From: an uncultured Burkholderiales bacterium
GTDB taxonomy: Bacteria > Pseudomonadota > Gammaproteobacteria > Burkholderiales > Burkholderiaceae_C
NCBI GenBank assembly: GCA_903830725.1
Contig: CAIKVH010000043.1
Coordinates: 1-64,000, forward strand
Length of the DNA stretch: 64,000 nt
Direction of reading: 5' to 3'
The notes below the pieces were generated by a model that did no database searches, was not told the origin of the DNA, and was given only the letters and a program-made list of their open reading frames with translations. The translations under genes were made by a program, and so were the position numbers. Within the stretch, counting starts at the first letter, position 1. Each line of letters starts with the position of its first letter. Shown in pieces: positions 9,395-18,177 of this stretch.

Positions 9395-10130
9395 TTACTG
9401 TATCTACGTTAATGGAATCGGTAAATGCCTTAAGATGGAAGTGACCATTGGCAAAGTTCTCTGTCATTGAGGGTTTGAGAAACCAAACATGTGCTTGGTC
9501 TGGGAGGATATAACTAGAACCTATCTCATTGGCTATCGCTTGTTCTTGACCCACACTTGAGAGCACTAGATCGGTGATCTTCACATGAGCGGTGCCTTCG
9601 TTCCTAAGCTCCAGTTTTATCATGTTATCTGCTACCAAGCCTACTTTCCAAGAAAGCTTGGGTTGGGATTTACCAGATAAGGGTTGAACAAATACTGGAA
9701 TGCCAATTCTTAGTGCAACTTGTACGCCAGATACATTGTCAGCATTTGTAGTTGCTATTTCTTGTAAATTGATTCTATAGGAAAGCTCTTTTGTAGGATC
9801 TGCAACTTTACGAAGTGCCAATCGAATGATTTGAGACGTTTTAGGTGCAATAGTTACAATGGGGGGTGAAACCAACAAATCCTTGGTAGGCGTATAGATC
9901 TCCTTGCCTTCAACTTGAGACCATGCAATCGGTTGAATTTGAATAGTGGTCGGTGCTGTTGAGTCGTTGGTAATAGTGATTGCAGCTGTCTTTTTATTAT
10001 TAGTAAGATCGACACGCAACGGATCGATATTCCAACCTGCTGCGTGGGATACGGCAGGGAGTATTAGTGCCATAGCCAGCGAACCAACAATTTGTTTTGA
10101 ATATTTAAGAAGAGATAGGTTTGGTTTCAT
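9375..10130 (-). CDS. Periplasmic pilus chaperone (PapD/CsuC type)
   Basis: A 251-residue periplasmic chaperone with two immunoglobulin-like domains. A signal peptide ends near AVSHA; the first domain reads GWNIDPLRVDLTNNKKTAAITITNDS and contains the SQIIRLALR strand that provides the donor strand and the conserved Arg; the second domain follows from about residue 150. It binds pilin subunits until they reach the usher. It lies 14 bases after the pilin gene and overlaps the usher start, as in Csu operons. Confidence 0.9.
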   Translation of the reverse strand: MKPNLSLLKYSKQIVGSLAMALILPAVSHAAGWNIDPLRVDLTNNKKTAAITITNDSTAPTTIQIQPIAWSQVEGKEIYTPTKDLLVSPPIVTIAPKTSQIIRLALRKVADPTKELSYRINLQEIATTNADNVSGVQVALRIGIPVFVQPLSGKSQPKLSWKVGLVADNMIKLELRNEGTAHVKITDLVLSSVGQEQAIANEIGSSYILPDQAHVWFLKPSMTENFANGHFHLKAFTDSINVDTVIVVEKP

Positions 10131-10144
10131 CTTGATTTTGAAGT

Positions 10145-10696
10145 TTAAAAAGTAATTGTTGCTATGATCGTATCTGTATAAGCATCAGCGGCAACGTTTT
10201 GTGCCCCTGGTATCGTGCCGCAGATGCTGTAAGCCCTGGGTGCATTGTCAGGAGCTGTCGTTACAGTAAGCATTCCTGCCCCTGAAACTCCCCAGGGCAA
10301 AACACCGGGAAAGGTACAAGAAGTGCCAGCTATGGAAGAGGGAGGCTGAAATACGTTGTACTGAATAAGATTTGATGCGACAGAGCCAACCATTTGTCTC
10401 TGTGTTGTACCACTAGGATTTAGACCATATCCAAGTGCAACCGTTACACCTGCTGATCCCTTAGAACAGGTAATAGTTATCAACCCGGTTGCATTTAAAG
10501 CGGCAGATGCATTAATAACAACTGGATCGTACGATGCGAACGATAAACCGCTGGTGGTTGTAATCGCACATACTTGGGCTACTCTTACGTTTACAGGAAC
10601 ACTGGCTGTAGCGCTTGCTGCATATGCAACTGGCACCGCTAAGAGTAAAGTAGTCGACATGACAATTGGTAGCGTGAGTATTTTGATCGTTTTCAT
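10145..10696 (-). CDS. Spore coat U domain major pilin (CsuA/B type)
   Basis: A 183-residue secreted pilin and first gene of the pilus operon. A clear signal peptide (cleavage near VAYAA) is followed by SVPVNVRVAQVCAITTTSGLSFASYDP, a CTFPGVLPWGVSG segment and the end strand YTDTIIATITF, all typical of the SCPU fold. Being first in the operon suggests that it is the main subunit. No strong ribosome binding site is visible. Its promoter region (10714-10768) closely resembles that of the two-partner adhesin operon. Confidence 0.85.
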   Translation of the reverse strand: MKTIKILTLPIVMSTTLLLAVPVAYAASATASVPVNVRVAQVCAITTTSGLSFASYDPVVINASAALNATGLITITCSKGSAGVTVALGYGLNPSGTTQRQMVGSVASNLIQYNVFQPPSSIAGTSCTFPGVLPWGVSGAGMLTVTTAPDNAPRAYSICGTIPGAQNVAADAYTDTIIATITF

Positions 10697-10713
10697 TTTA
10701 TAAATCTACATAA

Positions 10714-10768
10714 ACTAAAAAGATATGATCTCATCTAATACAGACTAAATCTGTTCGTTGACAGACAT
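10714..10768 (-). promoter_or_regulatory. Pilus operon promoter region with shared dyad
   Basis: Read on the minus strand, ATGTCTGTCAACGAACAGA (10768 to 10750) is followed after 22 bases by CATATC and then TTTTTAG. Across 55 aligned bases without gaps this matches the tpsB promoter region (15588 to 15534) at 37 positions: 15 of 19 in the dyad and 18 of 23 in the last part. The dyad ends 53 bases before the pilin start. Confidence 0.55.
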
Positions 10769-10804
10769 TAATTTTATTTTTCCTATGCTTATATCTATTA
10801 CGGT

Positions 10805-13800
10805 TTAAGGTGATGGGGGAACTACTGTCAACGAGCCGTTGATATATTGAATAGCATAATTCGCTGGATTGAACGTTCCACCACTTGCTAGTGAAGGCAC
10901 AATGACATAAGGACTACCCTCAATGCTTGCAGCTGCAGAGCTGCCTGGACTTGCCTCAGAAATAGCACCGATGGTCTCCCCATTAACCAATCCAGAGAAT
11001 GTGAAGGCCGTAGGAATCAAGACACTGCCGAAAGGCTTTACAGCATCTGCCACTGTGATGATTAGTCCGACTGGTAAAACAAATAAATGTCCTGACACAT
11101 AAGTGATGTTGTAATTAGACGATTGAAATGACCCGCCCAAAGCGTTACTTGGCGTGATTAAGTACGGACTCCCAGTTACAGGGGCTTTGCTATTTGTTCC
11201 AGAACTTGTTAAAGATACACTTCCGATCGTTTCGCTGTTCACGAGCCCAACTTGTGTGAACTGTGTCAGTATAGGAGTTTGACCGTAATTTTTGTCAAGG
11301 TTTGAGGCTACAACGGTGAGTGGCGCCTGGTTGACATTAGCAGTGCTCACTGCGCTCGTATTTAAACTGTAATTACCTGCATTGATACCAGACCCGGTAA
11401 TACCAGTGACATTAACAGTTTTAGCTATACCGACACTTGGATTCGTAAAGCTGCTGAGTCCGTAGGTAAGATTTAGTACATCCCCAGCAACTGTAGGGGC
11501 GGAGAGCGAGACAGTGGCGAGTGGAGTTCCATCATAGGTTTTGTTTGATGCTTGAGCAGAAACAATGGCTGGTCGTTGAGTAATGTTTGCAGTCGTTGTA
11601 CCAGATGCAGAGATTAATGCAAAACTGGGTGCGTTCGAACCGCCAAGACTGTAACCACTGAAGTTGATCATATCTGCAACACCAACGTTTTTATTGACAA
11701 AACTCGCAGACCCTGGATTTAGAGATACGTTAGCGCCTACACTTGGATTGCTACTCAGTACTAGAGTAGCAGCGGTAGTGCCGTCATATACCTTGTTATT
11801 GCCGATAGCATAAACCCAGGCCCTTGCATCTGAGAGTGCAGGATAAAGTGCGATATCAGCAGCTGTATTTGTGTAGCTGTCTGGATTAAATCGAATAGTT
11901 ACACTAGGTGATGCAACCGCACCTACTAAAGTTACGGTACCTGAGCTAAGACCTGGTCCAGTTCCGGCGAGTCCAGAAATTAAGTAGATAGAGGACCCGG
12001 CTGCCCCTGCAGCAATAGCAGAATTCACACTTATATTCCTACCAGCATCGAGTGAGATTTGAGATGTTGCAGCACCTGCCGACATTGCTGCTGTAGTTGT
12101 GGTGGTTATGTCACGACCAGCAGTGAGTGAAATTGTTGTGGTTGCTGCGATTGCTGCGATCGCAGCGTTAGACGTAATATCTAGTCCAGCGTTAATTGCA
12201 ATTGCGGAACTCGCTGCTGTCGCTGTTATGGCACCATTGATACTTACATTAACTCCTCCAGTTATGGTGATCCTTGAAGCTCCAGCGACTGCATTAATTG
12301 GAGCAAGGGTCGTTACATTTTGTAATGCAGCAATGCCAATCGTTGTATTTGCGGCTGTGCCCGTAATACCTGAACTCAGATTAACGTTATTACCTGCACT
12401 CATAAGGAGTGTTGCACCTGCTCCGATCGTTGCCAGAGTTGAATTGACATCCACATCATGTCCTGCAATCAGTGACAGCGTTGCGCCTGCAGTATTGGCA
12501 GTGATGGCATTATTCACTAATACATCATGTGCAGCATTTAGGGTGAGCGTTGTCGCACCGGCCCAACTGATGGGCTGATTGACTTGAATATCACCAAGGG
12601 TTCCACCGCGGCCACTACTACTCAGAATGGTGATATTTGCAGCGAGTAAGTTGTTCACAAGCGTAGCGGATGTCATATCCCCAGCGTTGAGAACAGAATC
12701 AATGATAAAGCTATTGGGATCAAGAAGCCAATCACCCGTGATTCCTTTAACAGCGGATGCATTTACAAATGCGGAGGGACTGACCCTCAGTGAGCTCGCC
12801 GAGGTTTCCAACTGGCCCCCATTACCACCCAAACTACCACCCTGTGCGGACAGAGTCCCCGTTAAGTTAGTTTGGCTACTTGGATTTGTTAAATCTGCAA
12901 CAATTGAGATGGTTCCACCGTTCATTGCACTACCTATCGCAGCGTCCGACTTAATCGTTCCCCCTGCATTAATGGTGTGAGATGCTGTAAGCTCTATTAC
13001 TCCCCCGTGGCTGGTAATTCCTGTTGCGTCTAAAACACCTGTATTGCCAATAACACCTCCTTTGAGTTGTCGAGCAGCTTGGGCGGACAAAATGATGAGT
13101 CCCCCAGGCGCAAAAACCGCATTACCATTTGATACTAATGTGGTAATGGTTGCCGGACTCACTGTGACTGTGTTTAACGAATTACCTGTAAATTGCAATC
13201 CGTATAGGTTACCTGCTGCCAAAACGACGGTTCCCATTTGAGCAACTATGACACCATTATTTCGAACAGTAGGGGCCATAAGAGCAATGTAGCCACCCAA
13301 GGAAGACTGAAGATTTCCTTCATTAATAACCGCTGCTGGAGATCCACTTGAAGAAAACGTTCTAAGTCCTCCCATAAATTCCGTCGAACCAATTGAGTTT
13401 GTTGTGGCAACCAACCCCCCTACATTGACACTCGCACTGGGGGAGAAATAGATTCCGCTTGGATTGGTCAGGAATACTTGTCCGTTTGCATTTAAGCGAC
13501 CAAAAATCTGCGATGCGTTATTGCCTATAACTTGATTCAGCAGAACACTAGAGCTACTGGGCTGATTGATATTGACGGTTGCACCGCTTCCGATATTAAA
13601 ACTATTCCAACTAAAGGCTGCTTGTGGCGTGGACTGATTGATCGACATGATCGATCCCATTTGAGCAACCGATGCTTGTCCACCGATCAAAGAGGGTCCA
13701 CTTGGTAATTGGCCCGGGGAAGGCGGAGTAGCCTCGGCGGGGGAAGACACCGTAGCCGCAGTGATCAATAGGCCACTTGCAAATAGATTGACTGCTGCGC

Positions 13801-13822
13801 AAGTAAATTTAAATATTTTCAT
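10805..13822 (-). CDS. Two-partner secretion exoprotein TpsA (filamentous haemagglutinin family, YDG/MBG repeats)
   Basis: A secreted surface adhesin of about 1005 residues. The signal peptide (residues 1-31, ending SPAEA) is followed by the TPS haemagglutination domain (about 32-290, with FNIGSGATVNINQP and NPSGIYFSPSASVNVGG), which guides export through TpsB. Residues about 420-620 hold an array of imperfect repeats of the form AG.D(I/V)..N..I. A YDG domain (NNKVYDGTTAATL) and MBG-type domains (DKNYGQTPILTQF) follow, ending near LTVVPPSP. I chose ATG 13822 over 13852 because the former begins directly with the signal peptide; the gene starts 2 bases after the tpsB stop. Confidence 0.88.
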   Translation of the reverse strand: MKIFKFTCAAVNLFASGLLITAATVSSPAEATPPSPGQLPSGPSLIGGQASVAQMGSIMSINQSTPQAAFSWNSFNIGSGATVNINQPSSSSVLLNQVIGNNASQIFGRLNANGQVFLTNPSGIYFSPSASVNVGGLVATTNSIGSTEFMGGLRTFSSSGSPAAVINEGNLQSSLGGYIALMAPTVRNNGVIVAQMGTVVLAAGNLYGLQFTGNSLNTVTVSPATITTLVSNGNAVFAPGGLIILSAQAARQLKGGVIGNTGVLDATGITSHGGVIELTASHTINAGGTIKSDAAIGSAMNGGTISIVADLTNPSSQTNLTGTLSAQGGSLGGNGGQLETSASSLRVSPSAFVNASAVKGITGDWLLDPNSFIIDSVLNAGDMTSATLVNNLLAANITILSSSGRGGTLGDIQVNQPISWAGATTLTLNAAHDVLVNNAITANTAGATLSLIAGHDVDVNSTLATIGAGATLLMSAGNNVNLSSGITGTAANTTIGIAALQNVTTLAPINAVAGASRITITGGVNVSINGAITATAASSAIAINAGLDITSNAAIAAIAATTTISLTAGRDITTTTTAAMSAGAATSQISLDAGRNISVNSAIAAGAAGSSIYLISGLAGTGPGLSSGTVTLVGAVASPSVTIRFNPDSYTNTAADIALYPALSDARAWVYAIGNNKVYDGTTAATLVLSSNPSVGANVSLNPGSASFVNKNVGVADMINFSGYSLGGSNAPSFALISASGTTTANITQRPAIVSAQASNKTYDGTPLATVSLSAPTVAGDVLNLTYGLSSFTNPSVGIAKTVNVTGITGSGINAGNYSLNTSAVSTANVNQAPLTVVASNLDKNYGQTPILTQFTQVGLVNSETIGSVSLTSSGTNSKAPVTGSPYLITPSNALGGSFQSSNYNITYVSGHLFVLPVGLIITVADAVKPFGSVLIPTAFTFSGLVNGETIGAISEASPGSSAAASIEGSPYVIVPSLASGGTFNPANYAIQYINGSLTVVPPSP
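11960..12560 (-). repeat. Degenerate intragenic repeat array in TpsA
   Basis: About seven repeats of roughly 28-30 codons code for variants of AGHDVDVNSTLATIGAGATL, AGNNVNLSSGITGTAANTTI, AGLDITSNAAIAAIAATTTI and AGRDISVNSAIAAGAAGSSI-like segments. The copies differ at the DNA level. They would extend the beta-helix of the adhesin. Confidence 0.6.
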
Positions 13823-13824
13823 AG

Positions 13825-15519
13825 TTAAAACCCAATACTCGCTATAAACCATATCTGAGTGCTGCCACTAGAGCCATTTTGGTAGGTACCGCTACTGGAT
13901 AGATTTGGATCAGTTCCTAGACGTTTAGCCCATATAGCCTTTAAATCAGTATTGGAGTAAGGTTTGACGCCAACAGATAGACCTGTCCCCTTTTGGCTGT
14001 AACCGCTTAGGTCCCCAGCTACAGCGTAAGCGTTGTTGGGATTGACCAAAACGTGTCCGTAGTCATAAAAGAGCACAAGATTTACGTTCTCAGTCATTAA
14101 GTGCCGGAGCTCAAAGCTTATGAGCTGACCTTGACTCCCTGCGCCTTCGTTACTAGGATAGGCTCTAACGCCGTTCATCCCTCCGAGGTAGAACATCTCA
14201 GATGGGTCAAGGTTTGCACCAGTGGCTTGCCCACTTAAGCTTGCGTAAAGACTCAAACCATTGCGATCTAGAAATTGTGTTCGGTTGGCACTATAGCGAA
14301 TTTTAGTGAAACTTCCCTGGGCATTGTTAGATGTAGCAACTGCATTTTGATTTGGAGATCCGTCTAGATTTGTATAACCGTTAATAAAAACCAAACTTAA
14401 GTTATTTGAACTTACCCACCCTACTTCATCCAATATACTTAAAAATAGAGAAGCAGAATAATCCATTACTGAATACTGACTCATCAAGCCACTTGAGGCG
14501 TTGCTATTACTAAAAACTCTGTAATCAGTGTTAAGCACTGTATATAGATTAGTTAATCTAGAGCGTATGAGTGAGTACAGAGCTTCGAGCCCATTTGAAG
14601 TTGATGAGCCCGAGGCTCTAAGCCCCTCAAACTCGGAAGAAACTAACTTGTATGACATCACTGACGTATTGACGCCAACGCGCAACCCGTCGTGCCCAAT
14701 TGGTAGGGTGTAGCCAAGCCGACTGTAGTTACTACCCTCTGACCACAAGAAAACACCGGTGAATAAGTCTCCAATACCTAGTGGACTATTAATTCCAAGA
14801 TTACCTACTAGGCGATTTGTACCAATAGATTTAGGTCCCGAATTATCTGTTTGAATACTTACCGTATACAAAGGATCATCTTTAATATGAGCTATTAAAT
14901 CGGTAGTCAATGCGGTATTGCTTTGTGAAAGAACACCGCTTACAGTGACGCCTGGGAGATCATCAGCTAATAAAAGCCCGCGTTCAAGGGTCTTAATGTT
15001 AAGGGGTTGACCCGTTTTTTGAGAGGAAATGATTGTTTTGCTAATTTGTTGGGAATCAACTCGTTTACTGAGTCCCTCAATTCGAACTTTTCCCCAATTA
15101 GATTCTTCGATCCTAATGATCAGTAAGTCATTGCGAATAGTTTGTTCAGGTATAACAACGCGTGCTAAAAAGCCTAAACGTCGGTATGCATCCTCAATGT
15201 AGGTTGCCAAAACCTGTAGTTGGGTAAAATCGATCGACTTGTGTAAGAACGGCGCAATGACTAAATCAATTTGATCGTTGGTTAAAAACGTATTACCAGA
15301 GTAATCGATTTTTGAAAGTTTGAAGCTAATCCCGCCAATAGGATGAACATCTGGCGCAGGAATGAGTTTAGACACTTCCTTACTAGGCCCAGGTAATTGG
15401 TGTACCGTATTGTCAATGTTTTGCTGAATTGATCCAGCACTGGGGGTTTGAGCGAAACCAGGTGTACAGGCTAAGTACGCTATCCACGTGATCCATTGAA
15501 GTGGAGCGAAAACTTTCAT
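13825..15519 (-). CDS. TpsB outer membrane transporter (ShlB/FhaC/HecB family)
   Basis: A 564-residue Omp85-family transporter that secretes the TpsA partner coded just downstream. A signal peptide (about 1-23) is followed by POTRA domains from about residue 65 (FKLSKIDYSGNTFLTNDQ and VRIEGLSKRVDSQQI), then a beta-barrel ending in the terminal aromatic strand IWFIASIGF. The motif FYLGGMNGVRAYPSNEGAGS corresponds to the conserved barrel segment of the family. The length is normal. The upstream region carries the shared dyad (15570-15588). Confidence 0.92.
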   Translation of the reverse strand: MKVFAPLQWITWIAYLACTPGFAQTPSAGSIQQNIDNTVHQLPGPSKEVSKLIPAPDVHPIGGISFKLSKIDYSGNTFLTNDQIDLVIAPFLHKSIDFTQLQVLATYIEDAYRRLGFLARVVIPEQTIRNDLLIIRIEESNWGKVRIEGLSKRVDSQQISKTIISSQKTGQPLNIKTLERGLLLADDLPGVTVSGVLSQSNTALTTDLIAHIKDDPLYTVSIQTDNSGPKSIGTNRLVGNLGINSPLGIGDLFTGVFLWSEGSNYSRLGYTLPIGHDGLRVGVNTSVMSYKLVSSEFEGLRASGSSTSNGLEALYSLIRSRLTNLYTVLNTDYRVFSNSNASSGLMSQYSVMDYSASLFLSILDEVGWVSSNNLSLVFINGYTNLDGSPNQNAVATSNNAQGSFTKIRYSANRTQFLDRNGLSLYASLSGQATGANLDPSEMFYLGGMNGVRAYPSNEGAGSQGQLISFELRHLMTENVNLVLFYDYGHVLVNPNNAYAVAGDLSGYSQKGTGLSVGVKPYSNTDLKAIWAKRLGTDPNLSSSGTYQNGSSGSTQIWFIASIGF

Positions 15520-15533
15520 GACTAACCCAAGGG

Positions 15534-15588
15534 ACTAAAGAAGTATGATCGCTTCTTTAATACTCAAGGTCTGTTCGCTTACGAACAT
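15534..15588 (-). promoter_or_regulatory. tpsBA promoter region with shared perfect dyad TGTTCG-N4-CGAACA
   Basis: On the minus strand ATGTTCGTAAGCGAACAGA (15588 to 15570) contains a perfect 6-4-6 inverted repeat. CATACT follows after 22 bases as a -10 candidate, then TTCTTTAGT. The dyad ends 50 bases before the tpsB ATG. AAAGAAG and CTTCTTT (15536-15557) also pair and could double as a weak hairpin for the upstream deacetylase transcript. Confidence 0.55.
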
Positions 15589-15623
15589 GTGTTAATGGAT
15601 AGCAGTAATTGCTGATCGGAAAT

Positions 15624-16517
15624 TTAGCTATGCATAAATTCATTTTGCATAAAATCGCAAATCTTACCGGGAGTAGTTAACCAAATTTTATGGCTATCTC
15701 TGTGAGATGCGATATGCTCCAAAGCTTTTCGCAAGTGCCGCAATCTATAGGGTTGCCCCATCAAATAAGGGTGCAAGGCAATACCCATGACCAAAGGTTG
15801 ATGATCAGACTGCTCCAACATTTCATCAAACTGATCAATAATCATTTGCGTGAAATCTTTTGCATCTAGTTGCCTGGCCACAATCATTGGAATATCGTTT
15901 AGCTCCTGCGGGTAGGGTATCGACCAAAATGGTTTATTACCATCGACCTTCATCTGCACAGGTTGATCATCATGACACCAATTTAAGGTATATTCATACC
16001 CAGATTGTGCAAGTAAATCTGATGTTAAATTGGACTCAGATAACCAGGGCGAAAGCCATCCCTTGGGAGTTTGGCCTGATTTGGATTGAATGATATTACG
16101 ACAATTAATTAAAAGTTTGAGTTCATTTTCTTTACTCAATACAGCCTGACGCTCAGAATTAGTATGTCCGTGGCCTATCAACTCATCTCCGCGCTCCACC
16201 ATGGCTTTAATTAAATCAGGACAGTGGTCATAAAGAGCGGTATTGATAATTCCCGTACTTGGAAATTCTAGTTTAGTAAATAATTCTAAGCATCTCCAAG
16301 CACCAACTCGGTTACCATATTCCCTCCAAGAATAATTTAGTACATCAGGTTGTGGACTTGGTGGACCCAGTGTTGCTCCTAATCCATCTCCAAAATCAAA
16401 GTGCTCGACATTAAATCCCAAATAAATTGCTAGTCTAGCTCTGCCAGGAAAGCTATAGTTTTTCCTACTTTGAATTCCACTGTAGTCAAAACGGTTGTGC
16501 TGTTTCAATAATCTCAT
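15624..16517 (-). CDS. Polysaccharide deacetylase family protein (PuuE-like)
   Basis: A 297-residue protein of the NodB-like deacetylase fold, closest in pattern to the PuuE or cyclic-amidase branch: an N-terminal FNVEHFDFGDG, the GHGHTNSE motif carrying metal-type histidines, GWLSPWLSESN, and a C-terminal ALHPYLMGQPYR. There is no signal peptide, so it should be cytoplasmic, unlike cell-wall deacetylases. The substrate is unknown; ureide or amide hydrolysis is a possibility by analogy. It is 100 bases downstream of the aldehyde dehydrogenase gene in the same direction. Confidence 0.75.
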   Translation of the reverse strand: MRLLKQHNRFDYSGIQSRKNYSFPGRARLAIYLGFNVEHFDFGDGLGATLGPPSPQPDVLNYSWREYGNRVGAWRCLELFTKLEFPSTGIINTALYDHCPDLIKAMVERGDELIGHGHTNSERQAVLSKENELKLLINCRNIIQSKSGQTPKGWLSPWLSESNLTSDLLAQSGYEYTLNWCHDDQPVQMKVDGNKPFWSIPYPQELNDIPMIVARQLDAKDFTQMIIDQFDEMLEQSDHQPLVMGIALHPYLMGQPYRLRHLRKALEHIASHRDSHKIWLTTPGKICDFMQNEFMHS

Positions 16518-16617
16518 AATTGTCCATAGAATTAGTAATAAATTACAGCCTGTTTGTTTCTATGTACCGAAATTGCCAAGAATTTTGACTCCGCTTCTTG
16601 CAAGATTTGGCTGAATA

Positions 16618-18078
16618 TTAAAATCCATGAGTACCTAAGCTTACGGATATTTGCTTGACCTCGGTATAACTATTCAAAATCCCCTCTAAAGAGAATTCCC
16701 TGCCGGCCCCACTTTGCTTCATACCACCGTAGGAGTGCCCAATCGCTTGCCCACCCCCTTGGTTGACCATAACCCATCCAGCCTGGAGTTCGTGGGCCAT
16801 CCTTAGTGCCGGTGCCCCGGCTCGAGACCAAACAAAAGCAGCTAAACCGTACTCAGAAGAATTCGCTTGTTTTATGACTTCGCTTTCACTGGACCAAGTA
16901 GAAACTGAAAGCACTGGGCCAAAGACCTCCTCATGAGTCATTCTTGTCGATTCAGGTAGATTCAAAAAAATCGTAGGTTCAAAGAAATATCCCTCAGACA
17001 TTGGGCCCGTATTGCTTGGTAAGCCTCCCAGGATGAGTGCATCGGGATGGGTATCCATTGCCTCCTTTACATAAGAACATACGCGGTTGAACTGTTTTAA
17101 ATTTACCAGACTTCCAGCATCTGTTTTCTCATCCAAAGCATTCCCAATTTGAAATTTCTTTAACTTGTCCACCAGCTTCTCTAAAAACTTGTCGGCAATA
17201 GATTCATGAACATAAACCCTAGATCCAGCAGTACACGACTGTCCTTGTCTAGAAAATCTCATAGCAGTAATAACGCCGTCCGTTGTGAAGTCAAGGTCCA
17301 CATCGGGAAAGATGATCTGAGGGCTTTTGCCGCCCAACTCCAAAGAGACGGCTGCAATCCTTTGACTAGCACTAGCCAAAATAGATCGTCCAACAGCTGT
17401 TGATCCAGTAAAAGACACTTTTGGCACATCAGGGTGTTCGGCAAGCGGAGCACCGCATTCCAAACCATATCCAGTGATGACGTTTAACACCCCTGCAGGT
17501 AAAAACTCATTACAAATACGCCCCATCTCCAAGACAGCTAAAGGCGCGTCCTCAGCTGTCTTAAGTACTACGGTGTTACCGGTCATAACTGCTGGTGCAA
17601 TCTTCAATGCAGCTAACATTAATGGTGCATTCCAGGGAACTATAGCCCCGACCACTCCGTAGGGTTCTCTGCGCGTGTAGTCTAGATTCTCAACATTGAG
17701 GAACATAGAGTTGCCTTTTATCTCACGACAAATACCGGCGACATATCTGAATACCTCAATAACAATATTAACTTCGCCGCGGCTTTGAGTTCGGAGTGCG
17801 TTACCGTTCTCCATACTGATCAATCGAGCTAATTCCTCGCGTTTTTGCTCCAGTGCATCAGTGATGGCGAAAAGCATCTTCCCGCGATCCGGCGCTGATG
17901 TACGCGACCATTTGGAGAAGGCTTCTTTTGCTGCTTTAACAGCAATATCGACATCCTCTTTTCTAGCCCTTGGAACTTGAGCAAATACGGTTTTAATAGA
18001 GGGATTTTCAATATCAATCCATTCATCTGCGACACTGTTTACTGTGTTACCGTTTATGATCATTTGAATTCGGTTCAT
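16618..18078 (-). CDS. NAD(P)-dependent aldehyde dehydrogenase
   Basis: A 486-residue class I/II-type aldehyde dehydrogenase. The motifs are complete: the Asn region IVPWNAPLM, the Rossmann motif GSTAVG, the catalytic Glu in LELGGKSPQI, the nucleophile Cys in GQSCTAGSRV, and EVFGPVLSV. It oxidises an aldehyde to an acid; the substrate cannot be told from sequence. It is not a typical MmsA (methylmalonate-semialdehyde dehydrogenase). Its place after the methylcrotonyl-CoA carboxylase genes suggests a role in branched-chain or acyl degradation. GAGG is present before the ATG. Confidence 0.88.
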   Translation of the reverse strand: MNRIQMIINGNTVNSVADEWIDIENPSIKTVFAQVPRARKEDVDIAVKAAKEAFSKWSRTSAPDRGKMLFAITDALEQKREELARLISMENGNALRTQSRGEVNIVIEVFRYVAGICREIKGNSMFLNVENLDYTRREPYGVVGAIVPWNAPLMLAALKIAPAVMTGNTVVLKTAEDAPLAVLEMGRICNEFLPAGVLNVITGYGLECGAPLAEHPDVPKVSFTGSTAVGRSILASASQRIAAVSLELGGKSPQIIFPDVDLDFTTDGVITAMRFSRQGQSCTAGSRVYVHESIADKFLEKLVDKLKKFQIGNALDEKTDAGSLVNLKQFNRVCSYVKEAMDTHPDALILGGLPSNTGPMSEGYFFEPTIFLNLPESTRMTHEEVFGPVLSVSTWSSESEVIKQANSSEYGLAAFVWSRAGAPALRMAHELQAGWVMVNQGGGQAIGHSYGGMKQSGAGREFSLEGILNSYTEVKQISVSLGTHGF

Positions 18079-18177
18079 GAAATTAATACCTCTTGAGAAT
18101 TTAACTTAAAAATAGAGAGTTCAAAAATTATTTGTTTTAGTTTTTGGGTTAAGTGTGTAGGCGCCGTATGTATCTAG

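Noticed and set aside
12099-12578. A 159-codon open frame on the plus strand inside tpsA
   Set aside because: It is antisense to the Ala-rich repeat array; its Val/Ala-rich composition mirrors the repeats and there is no family match.
16618-18078. Naming the aldehyde dehydrogenase mmsA
   Set aside because: The sequence has general class I/II motifs and not the pattern expected for the CoA-acylating MmsA group.
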